Below are positions 33,604 to 42,903 of a DNA stretch of 64,000 nucleotides, piece after piece. Source of the DNA: Flavobacterium phragmitis (lineage in GTDB: Bacteria > Bacteroidota > Bacteroidia > Flavobacteriales > Flavobacteriaceae); NCBI RefSeq assembly GCF_900112575.1, contig NZ_FOMH01000003.1:434001-498000 (forward strand), read 5' to 3'. The position numbers were made by a program, and so were the translations under genes. Positions within the stretch are counted from its first letter, which is position 1, and the number at the start of each line of letters is the position of its first letter. The notes beneath the pieces are model-generated. The model saw nothing but the letters and a program-made list of their open reading frames with translations. It searched no databases and was not told the DNA's origin.

Positions 33604-34557
33604 TTATTTAAAGAAACTATCAACGAATTCATATTTATTAAAGACTTGTAAATCCTCAATTCCTTCGCCAACACCAATATATTTAACTGGAATTTGAAAC
33701 TGGTCCGAGATACCAATAACCACTCCACCTTTTGCTGTTCCGTCCAATTTAGTTACAGCTAACGAAGTAACTTCTGTCGCAGCTGTAAATTGTTTTGCCT
33801 GTTCAAAAGCATTTTGTCCAGTAGAACCGTCCAAAACCAAAAGTACATCGTGTGGCGCATCAGCAACTACTTTCTGCATTACACGTTTTACTTTTGAAAG
33901 CTCGTTCATCAAATTGATTTTATTATGAAGACGTCCAGCAGTATCAATAATCACAACATCTGCATTTTGTGCAACTGCCGACTGTAATGTATCAAAAGCA
34001 ACAGAAGCTGGATCACTTCCCATATTTTGTCTTACAATTGACACCCCAACACGATCTGCCCAAACTTGCAATTGATCAATTGCTGCCGCGCGGAAAGTAT
34101 CTGCCGCACCTAAAACTACCTTATGACCTGCTTTTTTAAACTGATAAGCTAATTTTCCAATTGTTGTTGTTTTTCCTACTCCATTAACTCCAACAACCAT
34201 TAAGACGTAAGGTTTCTTATCTTTTGGAACTTCAAACTCTGTCGCTTCACCTGTATTTGTTTCAGATAACAAAGCCCCAATTTCATCTCTTAGAATCTGG
34301 TTTAATTCATCTGTTCCTAAATATTTATCTTCGGCAACACGTTTTTCAATTCTTTCAATGATTTTTAATGTCGTATTAACTCCAACATCTGAGCCTACAA
34401 GAACTTCTTCCAGATCATCTAAAACATCATCATCGACTTTAGATTTTCCGGCAACAGCTTTGCTTAACTTCGAGAAAAAAGTAGTTTTTGTTTTTTCAAG
34501 ACCTTTGTCTAAAGTCTCTTTTTTTTCGGTAGAGAATAATTTTTTAAAAAAACTCAT
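33604..34557 (-). CDS. ftsY: Signal recognition particle receptor FtsY
   Basis: A 317-residue GTPase that docks ribosome-SRP complexes at the inner membrane. It has a short charged N-terminus (no long acidic A domain), a helical N domain (about 20-95), and the G domain: GVNGVGKTTTIGKL (P-loop), DTFRAAAIDQLQVW, DTAGRLHNK and TKLDGTAKGG. The C-terminal YIGVGEGIEDLQVF and F-rich end are typical. It is downstream of the ribosomal-protein cluster but separated from it by a terminator. Confidence 0.97.
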   Translation of the reverse strand: MSFFKKLFSTEKKETLDKGLEKTKTTFFSKLSKAVAGKSKVDDDVLDDLEEVLVGSDVGVNTTLKIIERIEKRVAEDKYLGTDELNQILRDEIGALLSETNTGEATEFEVPKDKKPYVLMVVGVNGVGKTTTIGKLAYQFKKAGHKVVLGAADTFRAAAIDQLQVWADRVGVSIVRQNMGSDPASVAFDTLQSAVAQNADVVIIDTAGRLHNKINLMNELSKVKRVMQKVVADAPHDVLLVLDGSTGQNAFEQAKQFTAATEVTSLAVTKLDGTAKGGVVIGISDQFQIPVKYIGVGEGIEDLQVFNKYEFVDSFFK

Positions 34558-34693
34558 TTTTTGTAGATTATTAGATTTATTAGATTTCTAGATTTTCAGC
34601 CAAGAAATCCAAATCTTTAAAGAAAGTGCAATTGTCTTTCGAAAAAAGCCCAATTGTTACGATTCTTTAAATTTTTAGACAAATATAGGTAAT

Positions 34694-34726
34694 AAAAAAG
34701 CTACTTCCGAAAGAAAGTAGCTTTTC
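34694..34726 (-). terminator. Terminator of the rpmB-rpmG-DUF4295 operon
   Basis: On the minus strand AAAAGCTACTTTC pairs with GAAGTAGCTTTT and is followed by TTTATT. It is 19 bases past the DUF4295 stop. Confidence 0.85.
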
Positions 34727-34744
34727 TATATAATGTAATTGTAA

Positions 34745-34897
34745 TTATTTCTTTTTCAAGAATTCATCAACTTCTTCAGGAGCCATAATAGATTCTACGA
34801 ATGTATATGCACCAGTTTTAGGAGATTTTACCATTTTGATGGCTTTTGATAATCTCTTAGAAGATGTTTGTAACGATGCTACGGTTTTCTTTGCCAT
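34745..34897 (-). CDS. DUF4295 small basic protein
   Basis: A 50-residue gene read directly from the bases. The product begins MAKKTVASLQTSSKRLSKAI and ends VDEFLKKK, with TAA at 34745-34747. This short Lys-rich protein is the DUF4295 family, found almost only in Bacteroidota and usually just after rpmG. It is probably ribosome-associated, though that is not shown here. It is the third gene of the rpmB-rpmG operon and is followed by a strong terminator. Confidence 0.88.
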   Translation of the reverse strand: MAKKTVASLQTSSKRLSKAIKMVKSPKTGAYTFVESIMAPEEVDEFLKKK

Positions 34898-34970
34898 GAT
34901 TCAAATGTTTTGAAATTCAATAAATCTTCAAATGAAAAACCATTTGAGATTTTATCAAAATCTCTAATTA

Positions 34971-35153
34971 TTACTTAATTTCTTTGTGAACAGTTACTCT
35001 TTTTAAGATTGGATTAAATTTTTTAATCTCTAATCTATCTGGAGTATTTTTTTTGTTCTTAGTTGTAATATATCTAGAAGTTCCTGGAACACCAGAAGTT
35101 TTGTGCTCAGTACATTCTAAAATTACTTGGATTCTATTACCTTTCTTTGCCAT
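34971..35153 (-). CDS. rpmG: 50S ribosomal protein bL33
   Basis: A 60-residue protein with the bL33 pattern: [20 protein letters not shown], then [20 protein letters not shown] and a closing [14 protein letters not shown]. It is the cysteine-poor form, without the paired CxxC zinc motifs. It lies between rpmB and the DUF4295 gene on the minus strand. Confidence 0.97.
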
Positions 35154-35180
35154 CTTGCTATATATTTATTTAGGAAAAGA

Positions 35181-35417
35181 TTATTTGATAAATCCTTCTG
35201 ACTGCGCTTTTTTCAAAACTGCAGTGATTCCATTTTTATTAATTGTTTTTATCGTAGATGCTGCTACTCTAAGAGTAATCCATCTATCTTCTTCTGGAAG
35301 ATAAAAACGCTTTTTAACTAAGTTTACAGAAAACTTTCTCTTAGTTTTGTTCATAGCGTGAGAAACGTTATTTCCTACCATCGCTCTTTTACCTGTAAGG
35401 TCACAAACTCTTGACAT
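35181..35417 (-). CDS. rpmB: 50S ribosomal protein bL28
   Basis: A 78-residue protein with [20 protein letters not shown], then ANKTKRKF-like [20 protein letters not shown] and [20 protein letters not shown], all typical of bL28. It is the first gene of the small ribosomal operon, 27 bases ahead of rpmG. Confidence 0.97.
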   Translation of the reverse strand: MSRVCDLTGKRAMVGNNVSHAMNKTKRKFSVNLVKKRFYLPEEDRWITLRVAASTIKTINKNGITAVLKKAQSEGFIK

Positions 35418-35488
35418 TATACTTATCTTTTATCGTTATTCAAAATCAGGGTGCAAAGAAAAGAAAAATAAACCATTGTAGCAAAAAA

Positions 35489-36742
35489 TTATTGCACAAA
35501 TTTTAAAATTTCTTTCTGCAATATTTCTAAACTCTTAACTGTTGCCCTATCTACCACTTTTTCACGAGGTTGTCCGAAGTTAAATTCTTCTACAATTACC
35601 TCTTTTGGGGTCGCCAAAGCGATAAAAACGGTGCCAATTTCCGCATCAGAATCGCCTTTTGACGGGCCTGCGTTACCAGTTGTGGCTATACCATAGTCAG
35701 TCTGCAGTAAGTTTTTCACATTCAAGGCCATAGACGACGCAACTTCTGCACTTACCACTGAATGTTTGTCTACCAACTCTTTTGGAACTCCAAGCACGTT
35801 TATTTTTGCTTCAGTCGCATAAGAGACTACGCTTCCTTTAAAATAAGCTGACGCTCCGGGCACAGCAGACAATAAAGACGCGACTCTTCCGCCAGTAAAA
35901 CTTTCAGCTGTAGAAACTGTTTTATTTTGCTTTGTCAAAAATTTACCAACTACAGTCTCTAGCGTTTCATTTTCTTCATAACCCACAATTATATCATGAA
36001 TTATCAAATCCAACGAACGTACATTTTCTTCGATCGCTGTTTCTAAAACTTCTTTATCAGTTCCTCTTGCCGTTAATCTTAAACGAACACGGCCCGGATT
36101 TGGCAGATAAGCTAATTTTATAAACTCCGGTAGGTTATTTTCCCATTGCTCAATACGTTCCGCCACTAAACTCTCTCCCTGACCATAAGTCAGAATGGTT
36201 TTATGAATAATGTATGGACGTTTATATTCTTTAACTATTTTCGGAATAATTTCTTCTTCAACTAGATATTTCATTTCATAAGGAACTCCCGGAAGCGAAA
36301 TAAAAACAGTGTTTTCTTTCTTCATCCACATGCCTGGCGCTGTCCCTACTTTATTTGGCAGCACAGTACAAGTTGACGGCACTAAGGCTTGGTCTTTATT
36401 TAACTGCGAAATCGGTCTTTTGTAAAAACCTTCGATCAATTGCGTAACATGCTCCAAAACTTCTGGATTGACAACCAATTCATCATCAAAGTATTCACAG
36501 AACGTTTTCTTCGTTACATCATCTTTAGTTGGACCAAGTCCACCCGTAACTATGACAACATCCACTTTATTCTGCAACTGAGCAAAAGTGTCTAAAATAT
36601 GCTTTTTATCATCGCTTATAGACAGCATTTCTGCTACCTCAACTCCAATTCTATCTAATGATTTAGCAATAAAAGCTGAATTTGTATCTACGATTTGACC
36701 AATTAGAATTTCATCTCCAATTGTTATGATTGCTGCTTTCAT
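35489..36742 (-). CDS. cinA: CinA-family protein (competence/damage-inducible; NMN deamidase-related)
   Basis: A 417-residue protein of normal CinA length. The N-terminal molybdopterin-binding-like domain (about 1-170) opens [20 protein letters not shown] and has [13 protein letters not shown]. The C-terminal CinA domain (about 255-415) has [21 protein letters not shown] and [20 protein letters not shown], the region of NMN deamidase activity in relatives. It recycles pyridine nucleotides. It is transcribed towards rpmB. Confidence 0.93.
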   Translation of the reverse strand: MKAAIITIGDEILIGQIVDTNSAFIAKSLDRIGVEVAEMLSISDDKKHILDTFAQLQNKVDVVIVTGGLGPTKDDVTKKTFCEYFDDELVVNPEVLEHVTQLIEGFYKRPISQLNKDQALVPSTCTVLPNKVGTAPGMWMKKENTVFISLPGVPYEMKYLVEEEIIPKIVKEYKRPYIIHKTILTYGQGESLVAERIEQWENNLPEFIKLAYLPNPGRVRLRLTARGTDKEVLETAIEENVRSLDLIIHDIIVGYEENETLETVVGKFLTKQNKTVSTAESFTGGRVASLLSAVPGASAYFKGSVVSYATEAKINVLGVPKELVDKHSVVSAEVASSMALNVKNLLQTDYGIATTGNAGPSKGDSDAEIGTVFIALATPKEVIVEEFNFGQPREKVVDRATVKSLEILQKEILKFVQ

Positions 36743-36845
36743 ATTTATTTAAGGAAAGTTTTACCTGATTCAAACAGGTTTTTATTACGAAGAAAATCCT
36801 TGAATCTGTTTTTTTTTTTTACAGAAATAGCACCTTCAAAATTAG

Positions 36846-36886
36846 AAAACAAAACCCAATCCTTTTCAAAACAAGAATTGGGTTCC
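36846..36886 (-). terminator. Terminator after the Hpt gene
   Basis: On the minus strand AACCCAATTC pairs with GGATTGGGTT and is followed by TTGTTTTC. It is about ten bases past the Hpt stop. Confidence 0.75.
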
Positions 36887-36895
36887 ATTTGTATT

Positions 36896-37240
36896 TTACA
36901 AATCAAAGTCTTTTTTAATTTCTTTGATTGCTTCTTTAACTTGCACTTTTATACTTTTAAAAGTTTCAATAATATCTTTTTTCTTGCCTTCTGCTTTGGT
37001 CCAAGCCTCTACTTGAAGAATTTCTTCAAAAGCTACATTTAATCCCATTAAATCCAAAGTAGGCTTTATTTTATGAGCATAGGAGTAGGCATATTTATGA
37101 TCCTTCTTCTTAATTCCTTCTTTAATTTGTTTTAAATCTTCCGGAACTTCCGTAACAAACAAAGTTAAAATTTGATTTACAAATTCAGGATCGTTATCTG
37201 AAAGTGCGTACACTTTCGAAAGGTTGTATTTTAAAGCCAT
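36896..37240 (-). CDS. Stand-alone histidine phosphotransfer (Hpt) protein
   Basis: A 114-residue all-helical protein. The phospho-acceptor is His56 in YSYAHKIKPTLDLMG, the Hpt signature (AHxxKxxxxxxG). It is not fused to a kinase, so it should relay phosphate from a hybrid kinase to a response regulator elsewhere. Its start overlaps the stop of the upstream FAH-family gene by one base. The functional link between the two is unclear. Confidence 0.88.
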   Translation of the reverse strand: MALKYNLSKVYALSDNDPEFVNQILTLFVTEVPEDLKQIKEGIKKKDHKYAYSYAHKIKPTLDLMGLNVAFEEILQVEAWTKAEGKKKDIIETFKSIKVQVKEAIKEIKKDFDL

Positions 37241-37851
37241 TATTTTACTTGTATTCTGAATAATTTTTTATCTTCTAAAAAGCCCTCTAAAACATCATTT
37301 GGTTTTACAGCCGAAACACCAGCAGGCGTTCCTGTAAAAATAATATCTCCAATTTTTAAGGTAAAAAACTGAGACACATGCGAAATCAATTCATCAATCT
37401 TCCAAAGCATCATTTCCGAATTCCCTTTTTGAACCGTTTCACCATTTGTTTTCAATTCAAAATTAAGGTTTTCCATAGAAACAAAGTTAGTTTTTGGCAA
37501 AAAATCACCAATAACCGCCGAACCATCAAACGCTTTGGCTTTTTCCCACGGAAGCCCTTTTTCTTTTAATTTACTTTGTAAATCTCTTGCCGTAAAATCG
37601 ATTCCAACACTTATTTCGTCATAATATTTATGAGCAAATTTAGGCTCAATGTATTTTCCAACTTTATTGATTTTTACAATAATTTCTATTTCATGATGAA
37701 CATCTTCAGAAAACTCCGGAATCACAAACGGATGCTGCTTCAACAAAACCGCCGAATCGGGTTTCATAAAAACTACCGGCTCACTTGGACGTTCGTTCTT
37801 TAATTCTTCTATATGATTGGCATAATTCCTGCCGACACAGATAATCTTCAT
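37240..37851 (-). CDS. Fumarylacetoacetate hydrolase family protein
   Basis: A 203-residue cytoplasmic enzyme with the FAH C-terminal fold. The metal ligands appear in VHHEIEIIVKI (Glu-x-Glu) and in the segment near SVGIDFTARDLQ. KAFDGSAVIGDF and IGDIIFTGTPAGVSAVKPND are typical. Members hydrolyse or decarboxylate acylpyruvates and related diketo acids; length (about 200) fits acylpyruvase-type members. Substrate not determined. Confidence 0.9.
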   Translation of the reverse strand: MKIICVGRNYANHIEELKNERPSEPVVFMKPDSAVLLKQHPFVIPEFSEDVHHEIEIIVKINKVGKYIEPKFAHKYYDEISVGIDFTARDLQSKLKEKGLPWEKAKAFDGSAVIGDFLPKTNFVSMENLNFELKTNGETVQKGNSEMMLWKIDELISHVSQFFTLKIGDIIFTGTPAGVSAVKPNDVLEGFLEDKKLFRIQVK

Positions 37852-37864
37852 TCTTTTTAGTTTT

Positions 37865-37940
37865 CAGTCGCAGTTTTCAGTCGCAGTTTACTAAATACAG
37901 AAATAGTCCCAGTTAAAACTGAAAACTGAGACTGCGACTG
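37865..37940. repeat. Imperfect palindrome between the FAH and exonuclease genes
   Basis: CAGTCGCAGTTTTCAGT (plus a second CAGTCGCAGT) pairs with ACTGAAAACTGAGACTGCGA ending in CTG. It fills the 94-base spacer between two same-strand genes. No promoter or gene is seen. Confidence 0.7.
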
Positions 37941-37945
37941 ACAAC

Positions 37946-38716
37946 TTATTTCGTATTTAATTTTCTCAATTTAATTGCTGTCAAAACTTTTTTGGTATAC
38001 AAAGGAAAATCAGCATTTTGAATCCAGCTGAAATAACCTGGTTCTGATTCTAAAACTTTCTCCACTTTCGCTCCTTTGTGCTTTCCAAAAGTAAAAATTT
38101 CTTCGTCATCTTTATCAAAAGCAATCATTCCGGCAAAATCTGCAATCTTTTTACGAGTTGTAAATTCAGATAATGCTTTCATATCATTTTCCAATTCTGG
38201 ATAACGATCCAACTGTGCTTTCAGAATTTCATAAGTCGCCATAGTATCAGCTTCAGCTGAATGGGCATTATCTAAACTTTTTCCACAATAAAATTTCAAA
38301 GCTGCACTTAGAGTTCGCTCTTCCATTTTATGAAAAATAGTCTGCACATCTACAGAAACTTTGTTTTTCATATCAAAATCAACTCCTGCACGAAGCAATT
38401 CTTCTGCCAAAAGTGGGATATCAAAACGATCGGAGTTAAAGCCACCCAAATCGCTGTCTTTAATCATATTATGAATATGAGGCGCTAATTCTGCAAAGGT
38501 TGGTTCGTTAGCTACTTTTTCATCAGTAATGCCGTGAACCGCTGTAGTCTGAGGAGGAATTGGAATTGTTGGATTAACCAGCCAGGTTTTACTTTCTTTA
38601 TTTCCGTTAGGAAAAACTTTAAATATTGAAATTTCTACGATTCTATCTTTACCGATGTCAATTCCCGTTGTTTCGAGATCAAAAAAGCAAATTGGCTTGT
38701 TAAGTTTTAATTCCAT
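37946..38716 (-). CDS. 3'-5' exonuclease (DnaQ-like)
   Basis: A 256-residue protein. The DEDD exonuclease domain (about 5-175) has CFFDLETTGIDIGKDRIVEI (ExoI), GFNSDRFDIPLLAEEL (ExoII), and NAHSAEADTMATYEIL (ExoIII, His type). The C-terminal 80 residues (IAFDKDDEEIFTFGKHKGAK) form a small extra domain found in Bacteroidota relatives. A proofreading subunit or a repair exonuclease are both possible. A palindromic spacer precedes the next gene. Confidence 0.9.
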   Translation of the reverse strand: MELKLNKPICFFDLETTGIDIGKDRIVEISIFKVFPNGNKESKTWLVNPTIPIPPQTTAVHGITDEKVANEPTFAELAPHIHNMIKDSDLGGFNSDRFDIPLLAEELLRAGVDFDMKNKVSVDVQTIFHKMEERTLSAALKFYCGKSLDNAHSAEADTMATYEILKAQLDRYPELENDMKALSEFTTRKKIADFAGMIAFDKDDEEIFTFGKHKGAKVEKVLESEPGYFSWIQNADFPLYTKKVLTAIKLRKLNTK

Positions 38717-38882
38717 TTCTAATTTTTATAAGTTTACAAATGTAATTTTTAAAGCCGAATATCTCCCTTTATTCTCGTTTTTTTTTGTCGAAAAAAGCTT
38801 TCATTTAACGATTTTAACTTTTAAGAAATAGGTCAATAACAACTTAAAGCATTACCACTTAACGCTTTTCTTACAAAACACA

Positions 38883-38918
38883 AAAAAATCCGATTAGTTA
38901 TAAACTAATCGGATTTGA
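38883..38918 (-). terminator. Terminator after the dihydrolipoyl acyltransferase gene
   Basis: On the minus strand AAATCCGATTAGTTTA pairs with AACTAATCGGATTT and is followed by a TTTTT run. It is 21 bases past the stop. Confidence 0.9.
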
Positions 38919-38938
38919 AACATTTCTTATAATTGATT

Positions 38939-40294
38939 TTAGAAATCTCGATCTACATCAAAAGCTTCTAAATACTCTGCCACTCTTTTCACAAAACTTC
39001 CTCCCAATGCTCCATCTACCACTCTATGGTCATAAGAATGAGACAAGAACATTTTCTGACGAATTCCAATAAAATCTCCTTCTGGAGTTTCAATAACAGC
39101 AGGAACTTTACGAATTGCTCCAAGAGCCAAGATTCCAACTTGAGGTTGATTGATAATTGGCGTTCCGAAAACACTTCCAAAAGTACCAACATTTGTCACC
39201 GTGTAAGTTCCGCCTTGTGTATCGTCTGGTTTTAGTTTTCCAGCTTTTGCACGGTTTCCTAAATCGTTAACCGCTTTTGCCATTCCAACCAAATTCAATT
39301 GATCGGCATTTTTAATCACAGGAACAATTAAATTTCCGTTTGGTAATGCTGCTGCCATTCCTAAATTGATATTTTTCTTTTTGATGATATAATCTCCATC
39401 AACAGAAATATTCATTCCAGGAAAATCTTTTAAGGCTTTTGCAACCGCTTCCATCATAATTGGGGTAAAAGTCAATTTCTCACCTTCTCTCTTTTCGAAA
39501 GCTGTTTTTACTTTATCTCTCCATTTCACAATGTTTGTTACATCTACTTCAATAAACGACTGAACGTGAGCCGAAGTCTGAACTGAAGCAGTCATATAAC
39601 CCGAAATCAGTTTACGCATTCTGTCCATTTCAACAATTTCGTCAGCACCATTTACAGAAACCGGAACTGCCTGCTGGCTTTTTTGAGCAACTGGCTCAAC
39701 TGCTTTAGGAGCTTCAGTTTTTGGAGTTTCCGCAATTACTTTAGGAGCTTCTTCAATTGCTTTTGGCGCTTGTACTGCTCCAGATTTGCGATCTTCTATA
39801 TATTTTAAAATATCTTCTTTAGTCACTCGTCCATCTTTTCCTGAACCTGCAATATTTTCAAGTTCATTCAAAGTCACATTTTCTTCTTTTGCGATATTTT
39901 TTACTAATGGAGAAAAGAATTTATCCGAACTTGAAAAATCTGTACCTGCTACAGTTTCTTTTACTGTTTCAATTGTTTTTTCAAGTTCAACTGCTTCTGC
40001 TGGTGCAACAGTTTCTTCTACTGAAATCGTTTCTGTAACTACCGTTTCACCACCTTCAGTTTCAATAATAGCAATAGTCTGCCCTACTTGCACCAAATCA
40101 TCTTTTCCAAACAACTGCTCAACTAAAATCCCTGATACTTCGCTAGGCACCTCACTGTCAACTTTATCGGTTGCAATTTCGAGTACAGCTTCATCAGCTT
40201 CAATTTTGTCTCCAACTTCTTTCAACCAGTTTGTAATGGTTGCTTCAGCGACACTTTCTCCCATTTTCGGAAGCTTTAATTCAAATCTTGCCAT
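38939..40294 (-). CDS. Dihydrolipoyl acyltransferase (E2) of a 2-oxo acid dehydrogenase
   Basis: A 451-residue enzyme. The lipoyl domain (1-80) carries Lys44 in EIATDKVDSEVPSE. A charged Glu/Ala/Pro-rich linker follows, then the E3-binding domain (about 128-170; FSPLVKNIAKEENVTLNEL). The catalytic domain (about 215-451) ends SHSYDHRVVDGALGG with His423 and Asp427. The form fits a branched-chain 2-oxo acid or 2-oxoglutarate E2. E1 and E3 genes are not adjacent, so the substrate cannot be set from context. Confidence 0.93.
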   Translation of the reverse strand: MARFELKLPKMGESVAEATITNWLKEVGDKIEADEAVLEIATDKVDSEVPSEVSGILVEQLFGKDDLVQVGQTIAIIETEGGETVVTETISVEETVAPAEAVELEKTIETVKETVAGTDFSSSDKFFSPLVKNIAKEENVTLNELENIAGSGKDGRVTKEDILKYIEDRKSGAVQAPKAIEEAPKVIAETPKTEAPKAVEPVAQKSQQAVPVSVNGADEIVEMDRMRKLISGYMTASVQTSAHVQSFIEVDVTNIVKWRDKVKTAFEKREGEKLTFTPIMMEAVAKALKDFPGMNISVDGDYIIKKKNINLGMAAALPNGNLIVPVIKNADQLNLVGMAKAVNDLGNRAKAGKLKPDDTQGGTYTVTNVGTFGSVFGTPIINQPQVGILALGAIRKVPAVIETPEGDFIGIRQKMFLSHSYDHRVVDGALGGSFVKRVAEYLEAFDVDRDF

Positions 40295-40365
40295 ATTGTT
40301 AATCTAAAAGATGTTTTTGATTTTCAGATTGCGAAATTAATGAATATTTTAAACATAAATTACAC

Positions 40366-41541
40366 TTAATATAATTTTTTACTCAATTTTATAATTTGCC
40401 CTCTGTCATTTCTGGAATTACTTCCAATAATAAAACCCGTTTTTTTGGGAAATATTTTAAAAGTAACCTTCTTATCTTTAAGAGTTTCTATGATTTCGAT
40501 ACATTTTTTGAATGAAATATAGTGATTATCCAAAATGATCTCTGCCTTTTTACCCTTTAAAATCAGGCACGAATTTACCATTTTTTCCTCTTTGAATTCT
40601 AAAAAACTAACTTTATTTTCCAAAATCGAAGCCAGTTTTTTAGTGAAATTCTCATTTTCGGAGTAAAAAAAATAGCTTTCTGGCAATCGATTATCCTTTC
40701 GTTTTCCCTGAAACATTTTCGCAATAGAAAACAAAAAAGTACCAATCTGAATAAAAAGACTAAAAAACCCGGATTTCTTAAAATGCTTTTGATAAAAGAA
40801 ATTCATAGCTTCCTGAAAACGTTTCATATATTTTTCGTCTTTCACTGTACTTTCTCCCTTATAATGGAGGACTGTTGTTTCATGAAAATAGAAATTAGTT
40901 TTTTCCAATAGCAACGCACGGTAAGACAAATCGATATCATCTGCGTACATAAAGCAGTTTTCGTCAAAACCATCTAAATCTTCATATAGTTTTTTTTCTA
41001 AGAACATAAAAGCCCCAACCAGAATATCGACTTTTCCGGTTTCGTTTTCATTTAAATGCTGGGCGTAATATTGATTGAAAAGTTTTGTCTTAGGAAATAT
41101 TTTATACAAACTAAAAATCTTTGTAAAAGCCACCCATGGAGTCGGAATTCCTCTTTTACTTTCGGGCAGAAATTCTCCTGTTCCGTCAATTAATTTACAA
41201 CCAATAATTCCGAGATTGTTTTGCCTTTCGGCGAAAGCCAGAATTTTAGTAAATGTATCTTCTGCAACAACAGTATCGGGATTTAAGATACAAATGTACT
41301 TCCCATTCGCTTGACGAAAACCTATATTATTCCCCTTCGGAAAACCAAAATTTTCTTGGTTTTGAATCAGTTTTACGTCTGGAAATTTCTCTTTCATCAT
41401 CAAAACACTTTCGTCTGATGACTTATTATCTACCACAATAATTTCTGCATCAATCGTCGTGATTGCTTCCTGAACGCTCAAAACGCATTGTTCCAGAAAA
41501 TAACGCACATTATAATTGAGAATAATAATCGATAATTGCAT
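40366..41541 (-). CDS. Family 2 glycosyltransferase, membrane-associated
   Basis: A 391-residue enzyme if started at ATG 41541, which gives the clean GT2 opening MQLSIIILNYNVRYFLEQCV. A longer frame to 41610 would overlap the previous gene's end. The GT-A fold shows EIIVVDNKSSDES, NPDTVVAEDTF (DxD-like) and YADDIDLSYRALL. A hydrophobic stretch (about 250-275; FFSLFIQIGTFLFSIAKMF) may hold it at the membrane. The WcaA/rhamnosyltransferase-like type fits cell-surface polysaccharide synthesis. Acceptor unknown. Confidence 0.88.
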   Translation of the reverse strand: MQLSIIILNYNVRYFLEQCVLSVQEAITTIDAEIIVVDNKSSDESVLMMKEKFPDVKLIQNQENFGFPKGNNIGFRQANGKYICILNPDTVVAEDTFTKILAFAERQNNLGIIGCKLIDGTGEFLPESKRGIPTPWVAFTKIFSLYKIFPKTKLFNQYYAQHLNENETGKVDILVGAFMFLEKKLYEDLDGFDENCFMYADDIDLSYRALLLEKTNFYFHETTVLHYKGESTVKDEKYMKRFQEAMNFFYQKHFKKSGFFSLFIQIGTFLFSIAKMFQGKRKDNRLPESYFFYSENENFTKKLASILENKVSFLEFKEEKMVNSCLILKGKKAEIILDNHYISFKKCIEIIETLKDKKVTFKIFPKKTGFIIGSNSRNDRGQIIKLSKKLY

Positions 41542-41573
41542 GAATACTTGATCTTGTAGATTTTGGCCGAAAG

Positions 41574-42757
41574 TTAGAAATTTTCTGATAACCCCAAGCG
41601 AAGTGACCAATCGTTTTTACTAATTCCGTAATCAAGTGCCAGATTACTACCGTTACGTTTGTTCCATTTTATGCGAATTCCGGTTCCGATAGCAGGATTC
41701 CATTTTTTAAATTCGTAAGTATCCAATTTTGAAACTGAAGAAATATTAGTAAAAAACACTGCTCCCCAAAAACCATTTCTACTGATATCTGTTCGATATT
41801 CGGTTTCAAAATAAACCAAGGCATTACTTCGATATCTGTTTTTGGTAAAACCACGTCCTGTTTTTCCGTCACGATCCCAACCAATACTTGGTAAATCCAA
41901 ATAATGCGGTTTTCCGCCAAAGGTTGACCAATAAAAAGCTCTTGAAGCCCAAACTCTGTGTTTGGTTTTACTGAAAGAATGATATTTTCTGGCATCTATA
42001 TATAAGGATTGCCATTTATCACCTCTACTCCACTGGTATTCATTCGTAAATCGGCCTCAATGTATAATCCTTGTTTTGGGTTGATGATATTTTCCCGTGA
42101 ATCATACAAACCCTGAATCGCGAATCCAAAAGAAGTTTCGTCTGAATAATCTCCTTTCATATATTGATTATAATCGGTCTGCTCTTCTATATAAGATTGC
42201 TCCGAAATATTTTGATAATTATCTAAAAGAAATCCCATTCCCAACCGATAATTCCCAACAATTTTTCTGGTTACAAATTGATAAAAACGCCACTGCTGAT
42301 AATCGAGCGTTGACATTTTGTCTTTAGAATCATGTTCTCCCAACCCGTAAGTATCCTGTGGATAAATCATATAGCGATAATCTCCAATAAAATTCCATTT
42401 ATTTTCGCTTGTATAAACGTAAGACTGAACAGGAAATACGTATTGTTTGGTAAAACTAAAATAAGGCGAAAAAGTAACCTGAGACATTTTGGTCTTTTCG
42501 TGATCTTCACCCAAGTAAAAAGTAGTCAAAAAGGAAACTACCAAACCTGTACTGGAATTTACATCAACAGGAACCGGAAGCAATGAGAAAGCCAGCTTTT
42601 TTTGCTTATCTTTTTTGATCGTATCGTTTTTATCAAAGATTTTGTGAATAACATCTAATATATCCTGATTTCCCACAGTCAGACTATCGCTTTGAGCGTT
42701 ACAAAACGAGCTTATTAAACAAAAACAGAATACATATATGATTTTTAAATTACTCAC
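41574..42757 (-). pseudogene. BamA/Omp85-like outer-membrane protein gene with a frameshift
   Basis: The N-terminal part (42757 to 41996) encodes a signal peptide (FCNAQ) and beta-barrel strands such as YVYTSENKWNFIGDYRYMIY and GLYDSRENIINPKQGLYIEA, then stops. The barrel continues in the next frame as WQSLYIDARKYHSFSKTKHR, to ...NWSLRLGLSENF-type strands ending at 41574. The break lies near 42024. Adding one base there restores a 394-residue protein, a good length for a short surface-antigen (Bac_surface_Ag) family barrel. No slippery run is present, so this is a mutation or a sequencing error, not programmed shifting. Confidence 0.85.
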
Positions 42758-42903
42758 TCACAACATTTTACAAACCATCTTTTACAAATTTAGAATTTTT
42801 AATTTATAATTATGTTTAAAATTTTAGCTGAATAAAAACGAATTTTAAATGATTCAAAAAAACTACATTTGAGTTTCCAATAATCTGATTTTTACAAAGT
42901 CTT

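Noticed and set aside
39786..40307. 173-codon plus-strand frame opposite the dihydrolipoyl acyltransferase gene
   Set aside because: It mirrors the low-complexity linker and lipoyl domain of a clear minus-strand gene; its Ser/Thr/Val-rich content is an antisense artefact.
41541..41610. Longer start for the GT2 gene at 41610
   Set aside because: It would overlap the end of the barrel gene and add residues unlike the family; the ATG at 41541 gives the normal GT2 N-terminus.
41669..41995. 108-codon minus-strand frame starting MPENIILS
   Set aside because: It is the wrong frame over the second half of the frameshifted barrel gene; the beta-barrel strands are in the neighbouring frame.
42012..42030. 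Programmed frameshift in the barrel gene
   Set aside because: No slippery heptamer or following hairpin at the joint; a simple one-base loss explains it.
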